Shown piece after piece: positions 10,670 through 21,945 of a DNA stretch of 64,000 bases. The stretch covers positions 155,209,152 through 155,273,151 of the forward strand of contig CP136066.1 of assembly GCA_032622095.1 (NCBI GenBank), in the 5' to 3' direction. The stretch's first letter is position 1; each line of letters begins with the position of its first letter. The stretch is from Siphonodentalium dalli. Taxonomy: Eukaryota > Mollusca > Scaphopoda > Gadilida > Siphonodentaliidae. Position numbers and translations under genes: made by a program. The notes beneath the pieces are model-generated. The model saw only the letters and a program-made list of their open reading frames with translations, was not told the origin of the DNA and did not search any database.

Positions 10670-12085
10670 ACACAAAGAATCTCGGAGTATCATTTGTATG
10701 TGCAAGTTAAACTCAACATGGGTGGAATACCCTTCCAAATTCCTTCAAAATTTAACTAAAACAAATAATTATAATATTTAACATGCCACTAATTTAAAAT
10801 ATTTTTTTTTAATGAGATTTGGAGATGCTGGTGACTTTTTGCACATTTTGTAAGATTCTGGGTGTCATTTTGCACAAAACCATTTGACACTGACCTATTC
10901 ACCTGTACTATGGCTCGAGGGGTCCCGGTCAGGTTACCACGTTTTCAGATTTTTGCAATTGTTGACCAGGGACCAGTCTATGCAATTGAGACATTAGGTC
11001 TGAGCAAATAGACATAAGACATAAGAGTCACATAAACTACATCTAGAAATTAATTTTCATTTACTAAACAATTCTATATTAACTTCAAGAAGAAAATCTG
11101 TTTATAATTGAAATGTACTTTTACTTCTTTGAAGCAGAAACTTAAACAGTTGTTACAACATTTTGCGTAACAGACTGTCCATGTCAAATCGAACCAGCCA
11201 CCTGATTCGTAGTAACCTGAGCATTGCTGCTGTACTATGACTATGAAGATGGTCACCAGTGTTTACCGCAGAACAGATGACATGACCCAATTCATAATGA
11301 TAGTACAATGTATTTTACGTTGTGTAATTTACTGAAATCCAAGATGGAGTATGAGAGCCATGTTTGTGGGCCGATTCATCCCAAAACACCTACATTTTTA
11401 ACATATTAATCTTTTCTTGACGGGAGCTGTGCTGGTGTAGCATTTTTGATAAGGAGTCTCGAATATTTATGACTTGAGCTTCTTGAAATATTGTGTAAAC
11501 TCTATGCCAATGCATTCTCTAATATATGCGTGTATCCCATAGCGAGCCTCGCATATATAAGAGAATACATTGGCTAAACTATTTTACCTTGTAAGCATTG
11601 ATAGCCTTGTAAGCCAGTAAATTCTGTTATATATGTGAGGCTTCCTATGATCTGTAATTGATTTACATAGTGTAATACTGAAATATGAGGCCAACAGCAA
11701 CCATGTTTTTTAGCCGATTCACAAAAAGGCGCCTCATTCTCATCTGAATTTTGAAATATCAAATGGCAAACGACAGCCATTTTTTGGCCGATTCACCCCT
11801 AAAACATCATCCACATCAAATTTAATGATAAACAGACAACCCCATAAAACTGTATGGTATGAAACCCATGCTATTAATGTATTTACTTGGTGTAAACTGA
11901 AATCCAAGATGGGGCAAATAATGCCAGACATGGTGAATTTCCCTTTTACCTAAACTTCAGAAGATGGTTATGAGGTTTAATAAAGAGGAAATTTTACTAT
12001 AATTGACATTATCTTCCCCATGTAATATGACTATACAAATATATTGGTATTGGAAATGGGCCAAGCTTTGGGGAATGTGTTTAAT
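10670..12085. other. Gene-free stretch with a degenerate family P copy
   Basis: A decayed family P MITE lies at about 11,480-11,650 ('gccaatgcattctctaatatatgcg', 'ctcgcatatataagagaat'). 'tgaaatccaagatgg' recurs at about 11,335 and 11,897, each beside 'gccgattca', indicating another degenerate tandem repeat. No gene is supported. Confidence 0.5.
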
Positions 12086-12099
12086 ATACTATTTAAGAA

Positions 12100-12639
12100 A
12101 TGGATGTTGATTTGCCTGCATTCCATAGAGTGTGGATGCAAGTTGGTCTGACATTTTGTGTGGAATGCGAAAGATTTCCAAGTTATAATATCTTAAATGT
12201 CAAGGAAACTTGGGTATATGGAATTTCCTTAGCTTTTATAGATATGATGGATCTTATTGCGGATTACTGTTCGGATGAGGATGAGCCAGAAATTCTAAAG
12301 TGCATGGTGGGCGACAACAGTTTTGAGGACTTGTTGTATAATCACCCCTTCTAAAGGATGTTGACTTGAGCCAACACAAAAGGGAATTGAAGAAATTGCT
12401 TGTCTCGGTTAATAGTAACAGTAGTTTCAGCTTTTACTCGACAAAGAGAGGTGTTAAAATACTGAATAAGCGTGGAAATTATTGTGACAACTTTCAACTT
12501 ACAGACGAAGGCAAGGATAAAGCAAGAATGGTGGCGTCTGGTTTGGGCAACAATGTGATTGTTGTTAAACAAACGCTTTATTGTCCTGGAGGTGGAAATT
12601 GCAGAATGAAGTGTGGAGACTTTGGGGCCTGCATTCCAG
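12100..12639 (+). pseudogene. Exon of an unrecognised cysteine-signature protein, frameshifted copy
   Basis: Frame 1 is open from 12,100 to about 12,353 and frame 3 from about 12,351 to 12,639. Adding one base near 12,348-12,352 joins NHPF to LKDVDLSQ, so this is probably one exon with a single-base loss. The second half has a basic ELKK-x-LVSV start, a TDEGKDKARMVASG segment and a C-terminal signature C-x4-NC-x3-CG-x2-GAC. A strong donor, CCAG|GTAAAT, follows at 12,640 and splits a glycine codon in phase 1. The minus-strand exon at 22,492-22,761 ends in the same signature and the same splice phase. I do not recognise the family. The first Met may be the one at 12,100, or one near 12,244 (MMDLIADY). 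Confidence 0.5.
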
Positions 12640-12654
12640 GTAAATTAATAAAAT

Positions 12655-12995
12655 GTTGACATGACTCGGGTATAGCTGATTTAGCCCCCCCCCCCCCCCC
12701 TGCACATACTCCAATTTGGGGTTAAACATTTTAAGGGCCCGTCTTAGAGACTGTTTATGTGGACCCTCCTGCATCTGGACATGACTCAGGTACAGTTGAC
12801 TTAGGTTTTCCCCGCACAGGCTCCATTTTGGGGTTCAACATTTTAAGGGCCCGTCTTAGAATAAGTTTATGTGCCTATAACCTTGTATTATGGGAATAAA
12901 ATATGGATGTTGGGACATATCTGGACCCTCCTGCATGACTCAGGTACAGCTGACTTAGGTTTTCCCCGCACAGGCTCCAATTTTGGGTTTACATA
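12655..12995. repeat. Three-unit tandem repeat, period about 120-140 bp
   Basis: 'catgactc(a/g)ggta(c/t)ag.tgattta' starts units at about 12,659, 12,778 and 12,924, each with 'ctccaattttggggtt' and, in the first two, 'aacattttaagggcccgtcttaga'. Unit 1 contains a run of C at 12,685-12,700. The array begins directly after the splice donor of the preceding exon. Confidence 0.75.
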
Positions 12996-13382
12996 TACAT
13001 AATCCGAATTAATGCTACTAAATTACTATTTCTTTGGCTGCACAGGAAAAAATATTTGATTTGGGTTGAGAAACCCCACCCATCAAAATCTAGTGTTATC
13101 AGAACAAAATGTTGATATATAATAGGTTTTGGGAAATTTTATACTATAGTTGTTAGCATCATTTTTTGGTAATTAATTGATTCTCATAACTAAAGCGTCT
13201 TTGAAGAAATGTTAATACCGGGACAATTAAGTCGGATTATGTACCTTTAAGGGTCAAGATGGATGGGTCACTCCTTCAAGCATTTGGAAGTAAATTCAAT
13301 ACTACAGATATCTTTCTAGGCTTTATTCTGAAATATTAATCAACAAACTGCATTGTATGTTTTATTTTGATAGTTTTATATT

Positions 13383-13487
13383 ATGAGCACAACAAGACAG
13401 TCAATGACTGTGGGTCGCTCACAAGACTGTAAAGACTGGGACTCTGAAGACTACAAGAGTCAGTATGTGACACCACCACCACATTAA
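13383..13487 (+). CDS. Possible terminal exon or small ORF
   Basis: A 34-codon frame (MSTTRQSM...VTPPPH) ends in TAA at 13,485-13,487. It is hydrophilic and non-repetitive. A possible acceptor 'ttttgatag' lies just upstream at about 13,372. Reading from that acceptor in the phase of the exon ending at 12,639 would use a different frame, giving a short tail that ends at a TAA near 13,433, so this may instead be the last exon of that gene. Neither reading is proven. Confidence 0.2.
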   Translation: MSTTRQSMTVGRSQDCKDWDSEDYKSQYVTPPPH

Positions 13488-13669
13488 ACAGTAGTAATCC
13501 CTCCAATCACCAGTACTAAGGCTGAGATTAACTGCATCGTAATAGAGGTGTTAACTTTTCCTAAACTTTATAAAACTCCACCAATATAAATATGTTGTAA
13601 GAGTTTCCTGAAATGAATGGTATTGATTGACCAATATTTTTCAACTTTCTTCAGGAATTAATAAGTGAC

Positions 13670-13785
13670 TTGCCAAATGAAAATAATTTTTGCCAAATGT
13701 GAATTATTTTTGCCATTGGCAAATTTGGCAAGTGGCAGCGCGAACCCTGGGTGGGGTGGGTGGGGTGGGGTGGGGTGGATATGGG
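13670..13785. repeat. Repeat with 'gccaaat' motif and a G-rich tract
   Basis: 'ttgccaaatg' recurs at 13,670-13,735 and ends at 'ggcagcgcgaaccctgggt'. The reverse-oriented relative begins at about 17,938 with 'cagggttggtgctgga'. Next to it, 13,741-13,778 is a run of GGGT/GGGGT units that could form a G-quadruplex on the plus strand. Confidence 0.55.
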
Positions 13786-13974
13786 CTATGTGGGAGAGGG
13801 ATGGGTAAAGGAATATTTCTGTAATTTCAGAATATTAAAGTTTCATAACTCTGCAGCTGTTATAATGGTGTCACTTTTTTCAAAATTTATGAAATGATTA
13901 AAAAATAAATTTTCTGTTTGTTAAATTGAGTAAGGTGAAAATTCTAAAAATCCGAATTTAACAAAAAAAATTTT

Positions 13975-14336
13975 TTTAGTTATGTCACTGGCTCCGCCCA
14001 CATTCGACCCAGTGACCTCATTTGAACAAATCTGAATAACAGTCCCCCAAGGACACTTTGTACCAAATATGAACCCATTCGGCCCAATAAAATTTGAGAA
14101 GAAGTCGTTGTAAGAATTACAGAGTTATGGCCCTGGCTTCGCAACTATTTGACCCAGTGTCCTCCTTTGAACAAATCTGAATGAGATTCACATAGGGAAC
14201 ATCCACACCAAATATGAACCCATTCCGTCCAATGGAATCAGAGAAGATGTTCAAAGAATTGTTGTCGGATGGATGGACGGACGGACGGACAACGGACGAG
14301 GAGTGATGACTTCGTCTCAGGTGAGCTAAAAAGTAA
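13975..14336. repeat. Interspersed repeat ending in GGAC run and AGCT hairpin
   Basis: Two diverged internal units ('cctc.tttgaacaaatctgaat', 'accaaatatgaacccattc') are followed by a (GGAC)n run at 14,271-14,290 and the end 'ctcaggtgagctaaaaag'. The terminal inverted CTCA/GTGAG with TAAAAA matches the architecture of elements common in mollusc genomes. It is non-coding. Confidence 0.7.
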
Positions 14337-14608
14337 AAACAAGAATTGTCACTCAGAACTAGCCCCCATTAATGAAGCAGCTCGTGAGCAAAATTTATAC
14401 TGTAACTTCCAATTATTTGTAATGTTGCATTCCATGAAATCTCTTTGAATGTGTTTTGGAGCAGACACAAAGGGTAGTGTGTGCATGTCATAATTAAATC
14501 TAAATGGTCAAAACCTATATCTGACTACATGGTATTGAATGTTATGAAAAACCATTTGAGTGTCTACAGATTGAGAACACAGGATAACATGACATAACTT
14601 AGAATTAC

Positions 14609-14699
14609 CTTGTACATCTGGGCATGGATTAACCATGAGTAATGGAATAGGAACATCTTGGAGATCTGTTCTATCTGGAATCTCAATTATCTCTGTTAT
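14609..14699 (-). CDS. Unrecognised minus-strand gene, third visible exon
   Basis: Acceptor 'atctatcag' ends at 14,700 and donor ACAAG|GTAATT starts at 14,608. In the incoming phase 0 the exon encodes 30 residues (ITEIIEIPDRTD...PCPDVQ) and leaves one base (phase 1). It is acidic and proline-containing. The exon after it was not found in the window. Confidence 0.45.
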
Positions 14700-15312
14700 C
14701 TGATAGATATATTTGAACTCTATCATTGAAACACAGTGGCATATATCCTTTTATTCCACACCAATATACGGGAGGCACATGTATTGAACTTATCTGACTG
14801 AACAGTGTAGAATCAAGACAAAACACAACTTGCATCATATCTCAAATCTTTTATTGAACTCGTTCCGGATGGCAAAAAGATATATCCTTGCGCCACCCGC
14901 AACTCATTCAATAAAAGAGTCTCGATTAAGATGTGCGGTGTGTTCTGTCTACTAGTATATACATATACATGTCTGTTTTAATAGTAAATTCATTTTTATC
15001 AGTTAACAATCACTTTCAATGTTCAACATGTATAACATTAGTTAGGAATATCTGATTTGACTTAAACTCAAAATTACTAGTCCTACTAAGACTATAGTAT
15101 CACTCAATTTAGCCAGTCAATAAGTGAACTTGGTGCAACTACAAATATTTATTACACCTCACCATATTAATTCATTATCAGTTTGAAGGGATGTGGTAAT
15201 TTAACAGATTTCACTAAATGACTTGACACATTGTAGTATAGCCTTAATTATCTTCGAGAATGTGTGTATAATAAGTGTGTTTCTATAACTTCTATATATT
15301 TCATTTCCACAG

Positions 15313-15370
15313 ATGGCGAATATAAATATGGTAGAAAGAGAACGGCTAAAGTGTATGGTTCTGACTATGT
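15313..15370 (+). other. Exon-like segment, plus strand, related to 16,055-16,092
   Basis: 'tttccacag' precedes a segment whose best reading, with a G supplied from upstream, is DGEYKYGRKRTAKVYGSDYV, followed by GTAAAA. The acceptor and first 25 bases resemble those at 16,040-16,080 ('ttccacaga', 'tctaaatatg'). The splice phases of the two segments do not join directly, so this may be a duplicated exon relic or repeat sequence. Confidence 0.25.
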
Positions 15371-15391
15371 GTAAAAGGAACGTGCATCTAC

Positions 15392-15541
15392 CTTCTTGCT
15401 TCGGTGCTGTTCAACGAAGAAGGGCATCTGATTCAACGTGGGCCGCTCCTCAGGCTTGAATAAAGTCAAAAGCCTCTTATGAGACACACGGCCATCTTTC
15501 CCATCTTGATTCCTCATCTCTTGACAGACCTGTTCTTGGAC
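15392..15541 (-). CDS. Unrecognised minus-strand gene, second exon
   Basis: The acceptor 'tgttttag' ends at 15,542 and the donor AAGAAG|GTAGAT starts at 15,391. The 150-nt exon is open only in the frame required by phase 0 and encodes 50 residues (VQEQVCQEMRN...EQHRSKK); the other two frames stop within 65 bases. Basic and glutamate/glutamine-rich, it also has a KPEERPTLNQMPFF segment. Both neighbouring visible exons fit its phase. Confidence 0.5.
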
Positions 15542-15721
15542 CTAAAACATTTCAAGCAAATATTATCCAGATGACAGTCCCACATCATGCTCTGAAATCT
15601 GGAAAATATGCTGGACTGCTAGTTTATGTCAATTTACATGTATATTGTGTTATTTCTTACACTAGTACCGGTATATACCAGTACTACCAGCATAGTGCGA
15701 TACAATTCAGTTCATATATTC

Positions 15722-15859
15722 TTAAAGGGGGACTGTACACTAAATCCAGCCATTTGTGGGGCCATATCCTATTATACTCAACATAATATGTGCAACAATT
15801 GAGTATAATAGGAGATAGTCCTATAAATGGCTGGATTTTGATGTATACTCCCCCTTTAA
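15722..15859. mobile_element. Palindromic MITE, TTAA-flanked
   Basis: TTAAAGGGGGACTGTACA at the left pairs with TGTATACTCCCCCTTTAA at the right, and the arms run inward through 'tccagccatt' / 'aatggctgga' and 'ctattatactcaa' / 'ttgagtataatag'. The whole 138 bp is one hairpin. A half copy is at 30,668-30,735 ('aaagggggaactatactgaat'). Confidence 0.75.
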
Positions 15860-16054
15860 ACATATGTTATTAAATGATTTAATAAGGACTTTTTACTGTT
15901 AGTTTTATATTGAAGTTCAGTATTTATTAAGCATCTATCACCATATGTGTTTATTATCCCAGTTTTCAATTTGTAATGTGTAAGCTGATTGTTTCGACAC
16001 ATGCTACTACCGTAGTTAGTGCAATACATAAATGTAAATAATTCTCTTCCACAG

Positions 16055-16092
16055 ACAGGGATTCTAAATATGATGAAACAAATGATATTGAG
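16055..16092 (+). other. Exon-like segment, plus strand
   Basis: 'ctcttccacag' precedes a segment readable as (D)RDSKYDETNDIE, followed by GTTAGC. It resembles the segment at 15,313-15,370 in its acceptor and first bases. It is too short to assign to a gene alone. Confidence 0.2.
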
Positions 16093-16240
16093 GTTAGCTA
16101 GATATTGCTGTACTTAAGAAGGTTGTACAGAAATACCACTCCAGTTGTTTGCCTCTCGTGTTATCCTTGTAACACCCAGGTCTTGTTAGTAATTCTTAAC
16201 TAATCATCAAGTGTGGTTCTCTGTAGACGTATATACTCAC

Positions 16241-16309
16241 AGAAATATCTTCAAGGATATTCCTTGGCGGCACGTCCCACACATAATTCGTTGTATGCTG
16301 GCCCGACAT
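16241..16309 (-). CDS. Unrecognised minus-strand gene, first coding exon
   Basis: ATG at 16,309-16,307 has an in-frame TAG nine bases upstream, which fixes the start if this region is transcribed on the minus strand. The exon encodes 23 residues (MSGQHTTNYVWDVPPRNILE...) and ends at a near-consensus donor, TCT|GTGAGTAT, in phase 0. The next exon downstream (15,541-15,392) starts in phase 0, and the third (14,699-14,609) follows in phase 0, giving 103 visible residues. No signal peptide or known domain is evident. An acceptor-like 'cacaatttcag' at about 16,408 may mark the start of this exon with 5' leader. I do not recognise the protein. Confidence 0.5.
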
Positions 16310-16984
16310 AGTAACCTACCAGGTGCCAATGGCACTGCTAAACATTTTCATCTCGACCTTGAAAAGGCAGAAGTGGCCGAACTTTCCTCGCTTGATATTT
16401 CTCTTATCACAATCTGAAATTGTGAATTAGTACAGTTTTACCTGAGGTACATGTTGTAACATGTACATGTTATTACAATTTTTCTATTATTTGAGTAACC
16501 TCATGCAATAAATTATATTTGAGCCTTGGTAACCATCAGCTCAAAATCAAATTTAATGAACTTGTCAGACTTGATAAATTCCCTATAACAAAGAAACATA
16601 TTTGAAAACTTTTATTTATAATTTAGAATATGATTAATTGTTGATGGTACCAATGAATATTGAATCAACTGTATATTGAGAATCCTATACATGTACATCA
16701 ATCATTCTCTGCATTTAAGATATTAAATAAATGATAACAATTGTGTGGATTATTTTTATTTGATAGTTGTGTTATCAGCATTGCTAATAACACTTGACAC
16801 AATTCACAAAACTTCCAACACATTTTGACCTTTGAATATGTGGCTATAATTAACATGTCCCTTAACTATTTAACTGCAAGCAGGGACACTGGAAGCACGC
16901 TGTCAATGTTCACTTCCACCTTAATTTATTTATCATATTCAAATACATTAGCTTTTTTTTAAACTGATGGCAAAAAACTATAGA

Positions 16985-17592
16985 AAACAAGAGGTGTGCA
17001 CTCGCGTTCTAACATAGCCCCACAGTGGCAAATTCAACCCGCATTAGCCGTAAACCCAACAAAAAAGATTTTTAACTTTAAAGAAAAAATCGGACTAATA
17101 ATATCGATATGGTGTCACAAGAAGCTTGTACAGAAAAAATTATTCAAATTGGTTCAATTTGTTTTAAAGTTATTAAGTCGGACAGAATTTTCTAAGTCAA
17201 AAATGAAGTGAAATATTACGAAAAACAGTCTGAGCCAATCCCTAGCCGCATCATGTAGAGAGGGTATTGTGAGAACCATGTATACCAAACATTATTGAAA
17301 TCGGTTCATATTTGTTAAAGTTTTTAAGTCGGACATAATTTCCCCAAGTCAAAATAAGTCGAAAATGAGGCGTAACTTTTAAAAAAAGTTGGACCGAACC
17401 GCAATTAGCTTCATGCGGAGAGGCAGTCCTAAAGAGATTGCATACACAAATTTATTGAAATCGGTTCATATCATAGTTGTTCGAGTTATGAGGTCGGACG
17501 GACGGACGCACAGAGGGAGAAAGCGTGACGGACGGACAGACGCAGTCAATCCAGTATACCCCCCATTTTCTTCGAAAGTGGGGGTATAATTA
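16985..17592. repeat. Interspersed repeat with GGAC run and terminal hairpin
   Basis: The opening 'caagaggtgtgcactcgcg', repeated blocks 'gaaatcggttcatat' and 'aagtcggaca', a (GGAC)n stretch at 17,494-17,540 and a closing hairpin TATACCCCCCATTTTC / GAAAGTGGGGGTATA (17,558-17,588) define it. Two or three diverged internal units are visible. Short open frames are repeat shadows. Confidence 0.7.
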
Positions 17593-17937
17593 AGTGAATG
17601 TAATATTATTAGTATTATAATCCCGGCTGGACCCCCACAGGTTGCATGGTATTTGCAGAGCCTGGCTAACAACCCACACGGTATGCAGTCAATTGAAAAT
17701 ATTAAAATTTTCTAACTGCATGATACAATACAGTCTACCTTGTACGTTATGTTATGCAGACCAGCCGGCATCACAACAGAGGGTAGCTAAGGGTTAAGAG
17801 GGACATAGACTTGAAAAATCTTCCAGCAAATAATCTCAGGCAATTTAAAATAACACTTTCATGTCTCAAATAATAGTTGTCACATTATATATCAACTGAT
17901 TTGATCAGGAATTCACAGGGGGTGTAATTTCCATGTG

Positions 17938-18320
17938 CAAATCAGGGTTGGTGCTGGACCATAATTTTCCCTTGCCAAATTGTTAGCCAAATGAAATTTC
18001 TTTTTGATAAATTTCAAAATGATTTGACAAACTTAATTTAGGATATAATTTGGCCAAATGAAGCAGCTTTTCCATTTTTATCTTCATAATAATTGTAACC
18101 TTTTCCTAATAAATTTATTTGAGGTGGGGCACAAAATACATGCAGGAAGGGCTTGAGGGGATGATAATCTAGTATTTTTTATATTGTCACATATTCAGGC
18201 AAATTGAGTAAGTAAAGCAAGTTAGATGGTGTTGCATGACTAAAAACATACTTGTCAAATATTTTGCCAAATGAGTTTTTTCTTTGCCAAATGAAATTAT
18301 TTTTGGCAGATAATAAACCC
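17938..18320. repeat. 'gccaaatg' repeat, second copy
   Basis: Starts 'aatcagggttggtgctgga' and carries repeated 'ttgccaaatg' and 'ttgacaaa' words, matching the reverse complement of 13,670-13,750. Confidence 0.5.
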
Positions 18321-18367
18321 TAATTAGACCTCGTCATTTAAATTTTTAATTCTATAAATGTTATATG

Positions 18368-19288
18368 TTCCATCTTCTTCTTCGTATTACAGTGCAGGTC
18401 CTGGCAGAGGTGTATTTCTGCCGGCGGATGAGGAAGTTGTTAAAATAGATTTATGATTAAGAGCAATGTTGTATTTACAGGTTAAAACGTCTTGCAGTAA
18501 AATGTAGATGCATTGTTGTCCTCAGGCACAGCTATGCAGCTCCCTATTCAGGTCTTCTAGAGAGTTGCAGTTGACTACTTCTTTTGGCATGGAGTTCCAT
18601 AGTCTTATCGCTGATGGAAAGAAGGAGTACTTGTAGACATCAACCCTTGTATGATGTTGTCGGTATTTCTGGTTATGTCCACGTGATGACGATTTGTACT
18701 TCTCGAGAAGTGTTTGTGGTCAATCGATACTAGCTCGTTGATACATTTGTAGAAGGTGGTACATTTAGTAATATCCCTTCTTTTCTTCAGTGGTGTCCAT
18801 TCCAGAGATTGTACCATGGCTGGTGCGCCACTGCGTCTGTGGTAGTTGTTATTCACCATGCGTGCTGCCCTTTCCTGTACCCTCTCTATCTTTTTGGTGT
18901 TTCCATCGGTGTGTGGACTCCAGACGTTCGATGCGTACTCGGCTATGGGTCGAACCATCGCCGTATAGCAACGCTCTCTGATAGCCGGTGTGCATCCTGA
19001 TAAGTTTATTCTTATGAAGGCCGTGGTTGAGTTCGCCTTTGCACACATTTGGTTGATATGGGTGTTCCAACTCATTTTATTTTGGAAGGTGATCCCCAAG
19101 TGTTTTGCCGTTGTAACAGAGTTGAGCTGTTTGTCATGGATGTAGTAGTGACTTTTGATAATGTTCTTCTTCTTGTTGGTGATGGTTATAGCCTCGCACT
19201 TGTCTTCATTGAACTTCATTTGCCATTCTCGCTCCCAGTTCTGCAGTTTGTCCAGATCTTTTTGAAGTGGTAAACAGCAAGAAGTTAA
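18368..19288 (-). mobile_element. 5'-truncated LINE 3' end
   Basis: The reading frame for a reverse-transcriptase C-terminus stops matching at about 19,288. Downstream of the stop codon (18,522) there is a short 3' UTR ending in 'tacgaagaagaagatgg' at about 18,368-18,385, a simple-repeat tail typical of CR1/Jockey-type LINEs. 5' truncation is the usual result of incomplete target-primed reverse transcription. Confidence 0.75.
18522..19288 (-). pseudogene. LINE reverse transcriptase thumb and C-terminal region, frameshifted
   Basis: The frame 19,288-18,660 carries the post-catalytic part of a LINE ORF2: WEREWQMKFNEDKCEAI, then LGITFQNKMSWNTHI, a helical segment with RPIAEYASNVWSP, and ERVQERAARMV. 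These follow the order seen in CR1/Jockey-like RTs just after the YADD box, which is missing. Near 18,655-18,665 the frame shifts by one base and continues as SFFPSAIRLWNSMPKEVV down to a TGA at 18,524-18,522. No endonuclease or RT core is present, so it cannot act alone. Its clade is not certain. Confidence 0.85.
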
Positions 19289-19447
19289 AGGATAAAGTTT
19301 CATCTATCTTTTAGTTGACAATAAACGCTCTTTATTGTTAATTATTAGTGACTCTTTAAATCAATTTGAGGTCAACAACACCTATCCTGTGACATTCATA
19401 AGTATCTTCTGAACTGATAAACGCTCTTTATTGGTCATTTAATTTAT

Positions 19448-19880
19448 TATAAGGCTGCAAATAGCGTGTCTGTCATTTGCAGAATGAGGTCCCTAGAGGG
19501 TAAATTTAGTCACGCTACCCTGCATAGCGGGATAGCATCATTAAATCCACCCTCTGGGGACCTCATTCTGCTTAGGTCCTCAACTGCTATGGCAGACCTA
19601 GGATTAAATTGAAGTTCCCCCAGTCGAAATTGGTGATGTTCACCCATTGGGCACCTCGATTATGGATTTTATCTTTTGCAAATTAGGGGATATAGAAACT
19701 TCCCAGATGTGAAAACGTAACTAGAAATGATGGTAATTTGATACCATAGATACATCACAGAAGATGAGGTATAAGCAGAATGAGGTCCCCAGAGGGTGAA
19801 TTTTGTATGCAGGCTAGCATCACCAAATTCACCCTTTGGGGACCTCATTCAGCAAGTGACAGACACGGTATTAGCAGGCT
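19448..19880. mobile_element. Nested inverted-repeat element
   Basis: Outer arms: 'gtgtctgtcatttgcagaat' (19,456-19,486) and its inverse near 19,842-19,872. The word 'gcagaatgaggtccc.agagggt' occurs direct at about 19,480 and 19,773 and inverted at about 19,548-19,571 and 19,830-19,852, so each end is itself a hairpin. The middle (19,575-19,770) is unique. This is a foldback or MITE with duplicated hairpin ends. Confidence 0.7.
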
Positions 19881-19884
19881 TGTT

Positions 19885-21370
19885 TATTAGTCCCCATTTT
19901 AGTCATATGAGGTCATACGAACCTCTCCCATGACATTCCCCTGGTCAGGTGACCACTAAGTATCAAAACTTATTATGTGGGCAGCGTTCTACTTATTGCG
20001 GCCGATAACCTATAGCTAATTAATAAAATAATTTGAAAATATAGTACAGAAAAATAACGTTGAGAGATTACTAGTAATGGGCTCAAAGTGACCGGCATGG
20101 TCACCTCACAATTTATTTTTTTTTAGGTTATCTTAATGATAGCAAATCAAAAGTTTGAAGAAGATTGAGCCCATGAGAAAATATTGTGTTAGCTTCTTTC
20201 GTCAGTTTAGTTGACTTATATCACAGGTCCCGGTGTGAAACATCAGGTGCTTGTCCTCTGGGTACTAGTCACGGTATTGTAACATTAGTAATGTCGTGGA
20301 AAGAATATGAAGTTTAGTAAGCGAATAGACTATTCATATGCTGAATTTAGAATTTCAGATGAAGTCAAAATTCAACATATTTGATACCACTCAATGCTTT
20401 TTTCACAGAGCTCAGAGAAAAGAATTATGTACAAGTAAACTGTTTACCTTACTTGTATTTAAAAATAGCAGCACTATTTTTCGTGCACTCATGTGTGCTC
20501 AAATTTAAAACTAAGCGAAAAATAGTTCGACTCCTGATTATAAACTACAGGGAAAACAAGAACGATGGTTATGCTGATGAGTTACACACATTACGAACGG
20601 TTGCACACTGAATAGACAATGACACCTAGTATATACAAGTAGATCTATATTTACATTAGATCAACCAATATAAAACATTCAAAACCATTGTAAATGGCAA
20701 GCGATGTATAAATTACATATAGAATTACATGTGCATGAATGTACATCCTCATATCCAGCACCCTGGACATCGTGACCATGCAGACTGAGTTATGTCATCA
20801 CACAGTAGCTAAGTGTTGATTTTTATGTTGCCTTCGCGGTTGTGGTTTTCTGTTTTCAAGTGTATTTTATTGATGTCTAGTTCATAACTGTTTCAATATA
20901 ATAATTATGTGGAACTTATATAAACACCCATCAACACAACAAAATTATGATACAATTATGGTCTACAGGTTGTAAATCTGCCGTGAGCATGTTTCAAATA
21001 CACAAGCGTCTTCAAAAATAACTAAGAACTGAAACTTTTCATGAGATACAAGACGTTATTTTATGAAAATAGATCTGTCAATTTTGAATAGGTGGCAAAT
21101 TTAAAGTGCACAAAATTTTAAACTGAGCGAAAAATAGAAGGCCTACTGCGCAAATTTAAATACGAGTAAGGTATGCTATGTCATAACAATTAAGATGATA
21201 AAACGTCATCATGAATCTCTGAAAGCACTATATGTAGATCGACTTCAATACCAGACCTGTCAAAATTACTGTCAGATCACCTCAGATGATTGTAAAATGT
21301 CACTGCTTAGAAAAAGTTGTTGACACTGATCAGGTCTGAGCAATATAAAACAAATTCAGTTACAATAGCT
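19885..21370. other. Gene-free stretch
   Basis: AT-rich, with no supported gene or strong repeat. The words 'aatagttcga', 'cgaaaaatag' and 'ttaaaactaagcg' / 'ttaaactgagcg' recur near 20,515 and 21,118, hinting at a degenerate duplication. Confidence 0.4.
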
Positions 21371-21376
21371 GAGCCT

Positions 21377-21945
21377 GAAATCAGCTAGCTATGATAGCTA
21401 TCCTAGCTTAATTAAGCTATATATTATGAAATTCTAGGATAGCTGAATATATTGTCGGACGATTGGGACCTTGGACAATTGGGACCTCGGACGATTGGGA
21501 CGTCGGAAGATTCATGATTGGGACATCGGGACCTTGGCCGATTGGGACCTTGAGTCTGGTTGGTTGGTACCCTGTAAAATACATAAACATGATCCATTTA
21601 TTAAGTAGGCTGCCGTTAAGTAAACATTGAAAAACTGTACGCACTGTGCGTCTGTACAATACTTACTAACATTAACCCAATGTAATAATTATTTAATAGG
21701 AAATGGTATATATTATGAATATAAAGTATATACACTTGAATAATGTATATTAACTTGAATAAGGTCCCAATCACCCTGACTCAAGGTCCCAATCGTCCAA
21801 GGTCCCAAATGTCCAAGGTCCCAATCGTCCGAGATCCCAATCGTCCAACTTAAGGTCCCAATCGTCCAATGTCCCAATCTTCTGGATACCCCTGAATACA
21901 GCTAGCCTTAGCCTAGGCTTGATGACCTAGAGGCTAGCTGATTTC
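21377..21945. mobile_element. Foldback-like element built from GGTCCCAATCGTCC units
   Basis: Outer 13-bp inverted repeat GAAATCAGCTAGC (21,377-21,389) / GCTAGCTGATTTC (21,933-21,945). The left arm 21,452-21,550 has repeated GGACGATTGGGACCTT units, and the right arm 21,768-21,890 has the same units inverted (AAGGTCCCAATCGTCC), several copies each at 14-20 bp spacing. The centre (21,560-21,765) is unique and AT-rich. No gene is inside. Confidence 0.75.

Noticed and set aside
18790-19273. Plus-strand frames of 60-74 codons
   Set aside because: They are antisense shadows of the LINE reverse transcriptase on the minus strand.
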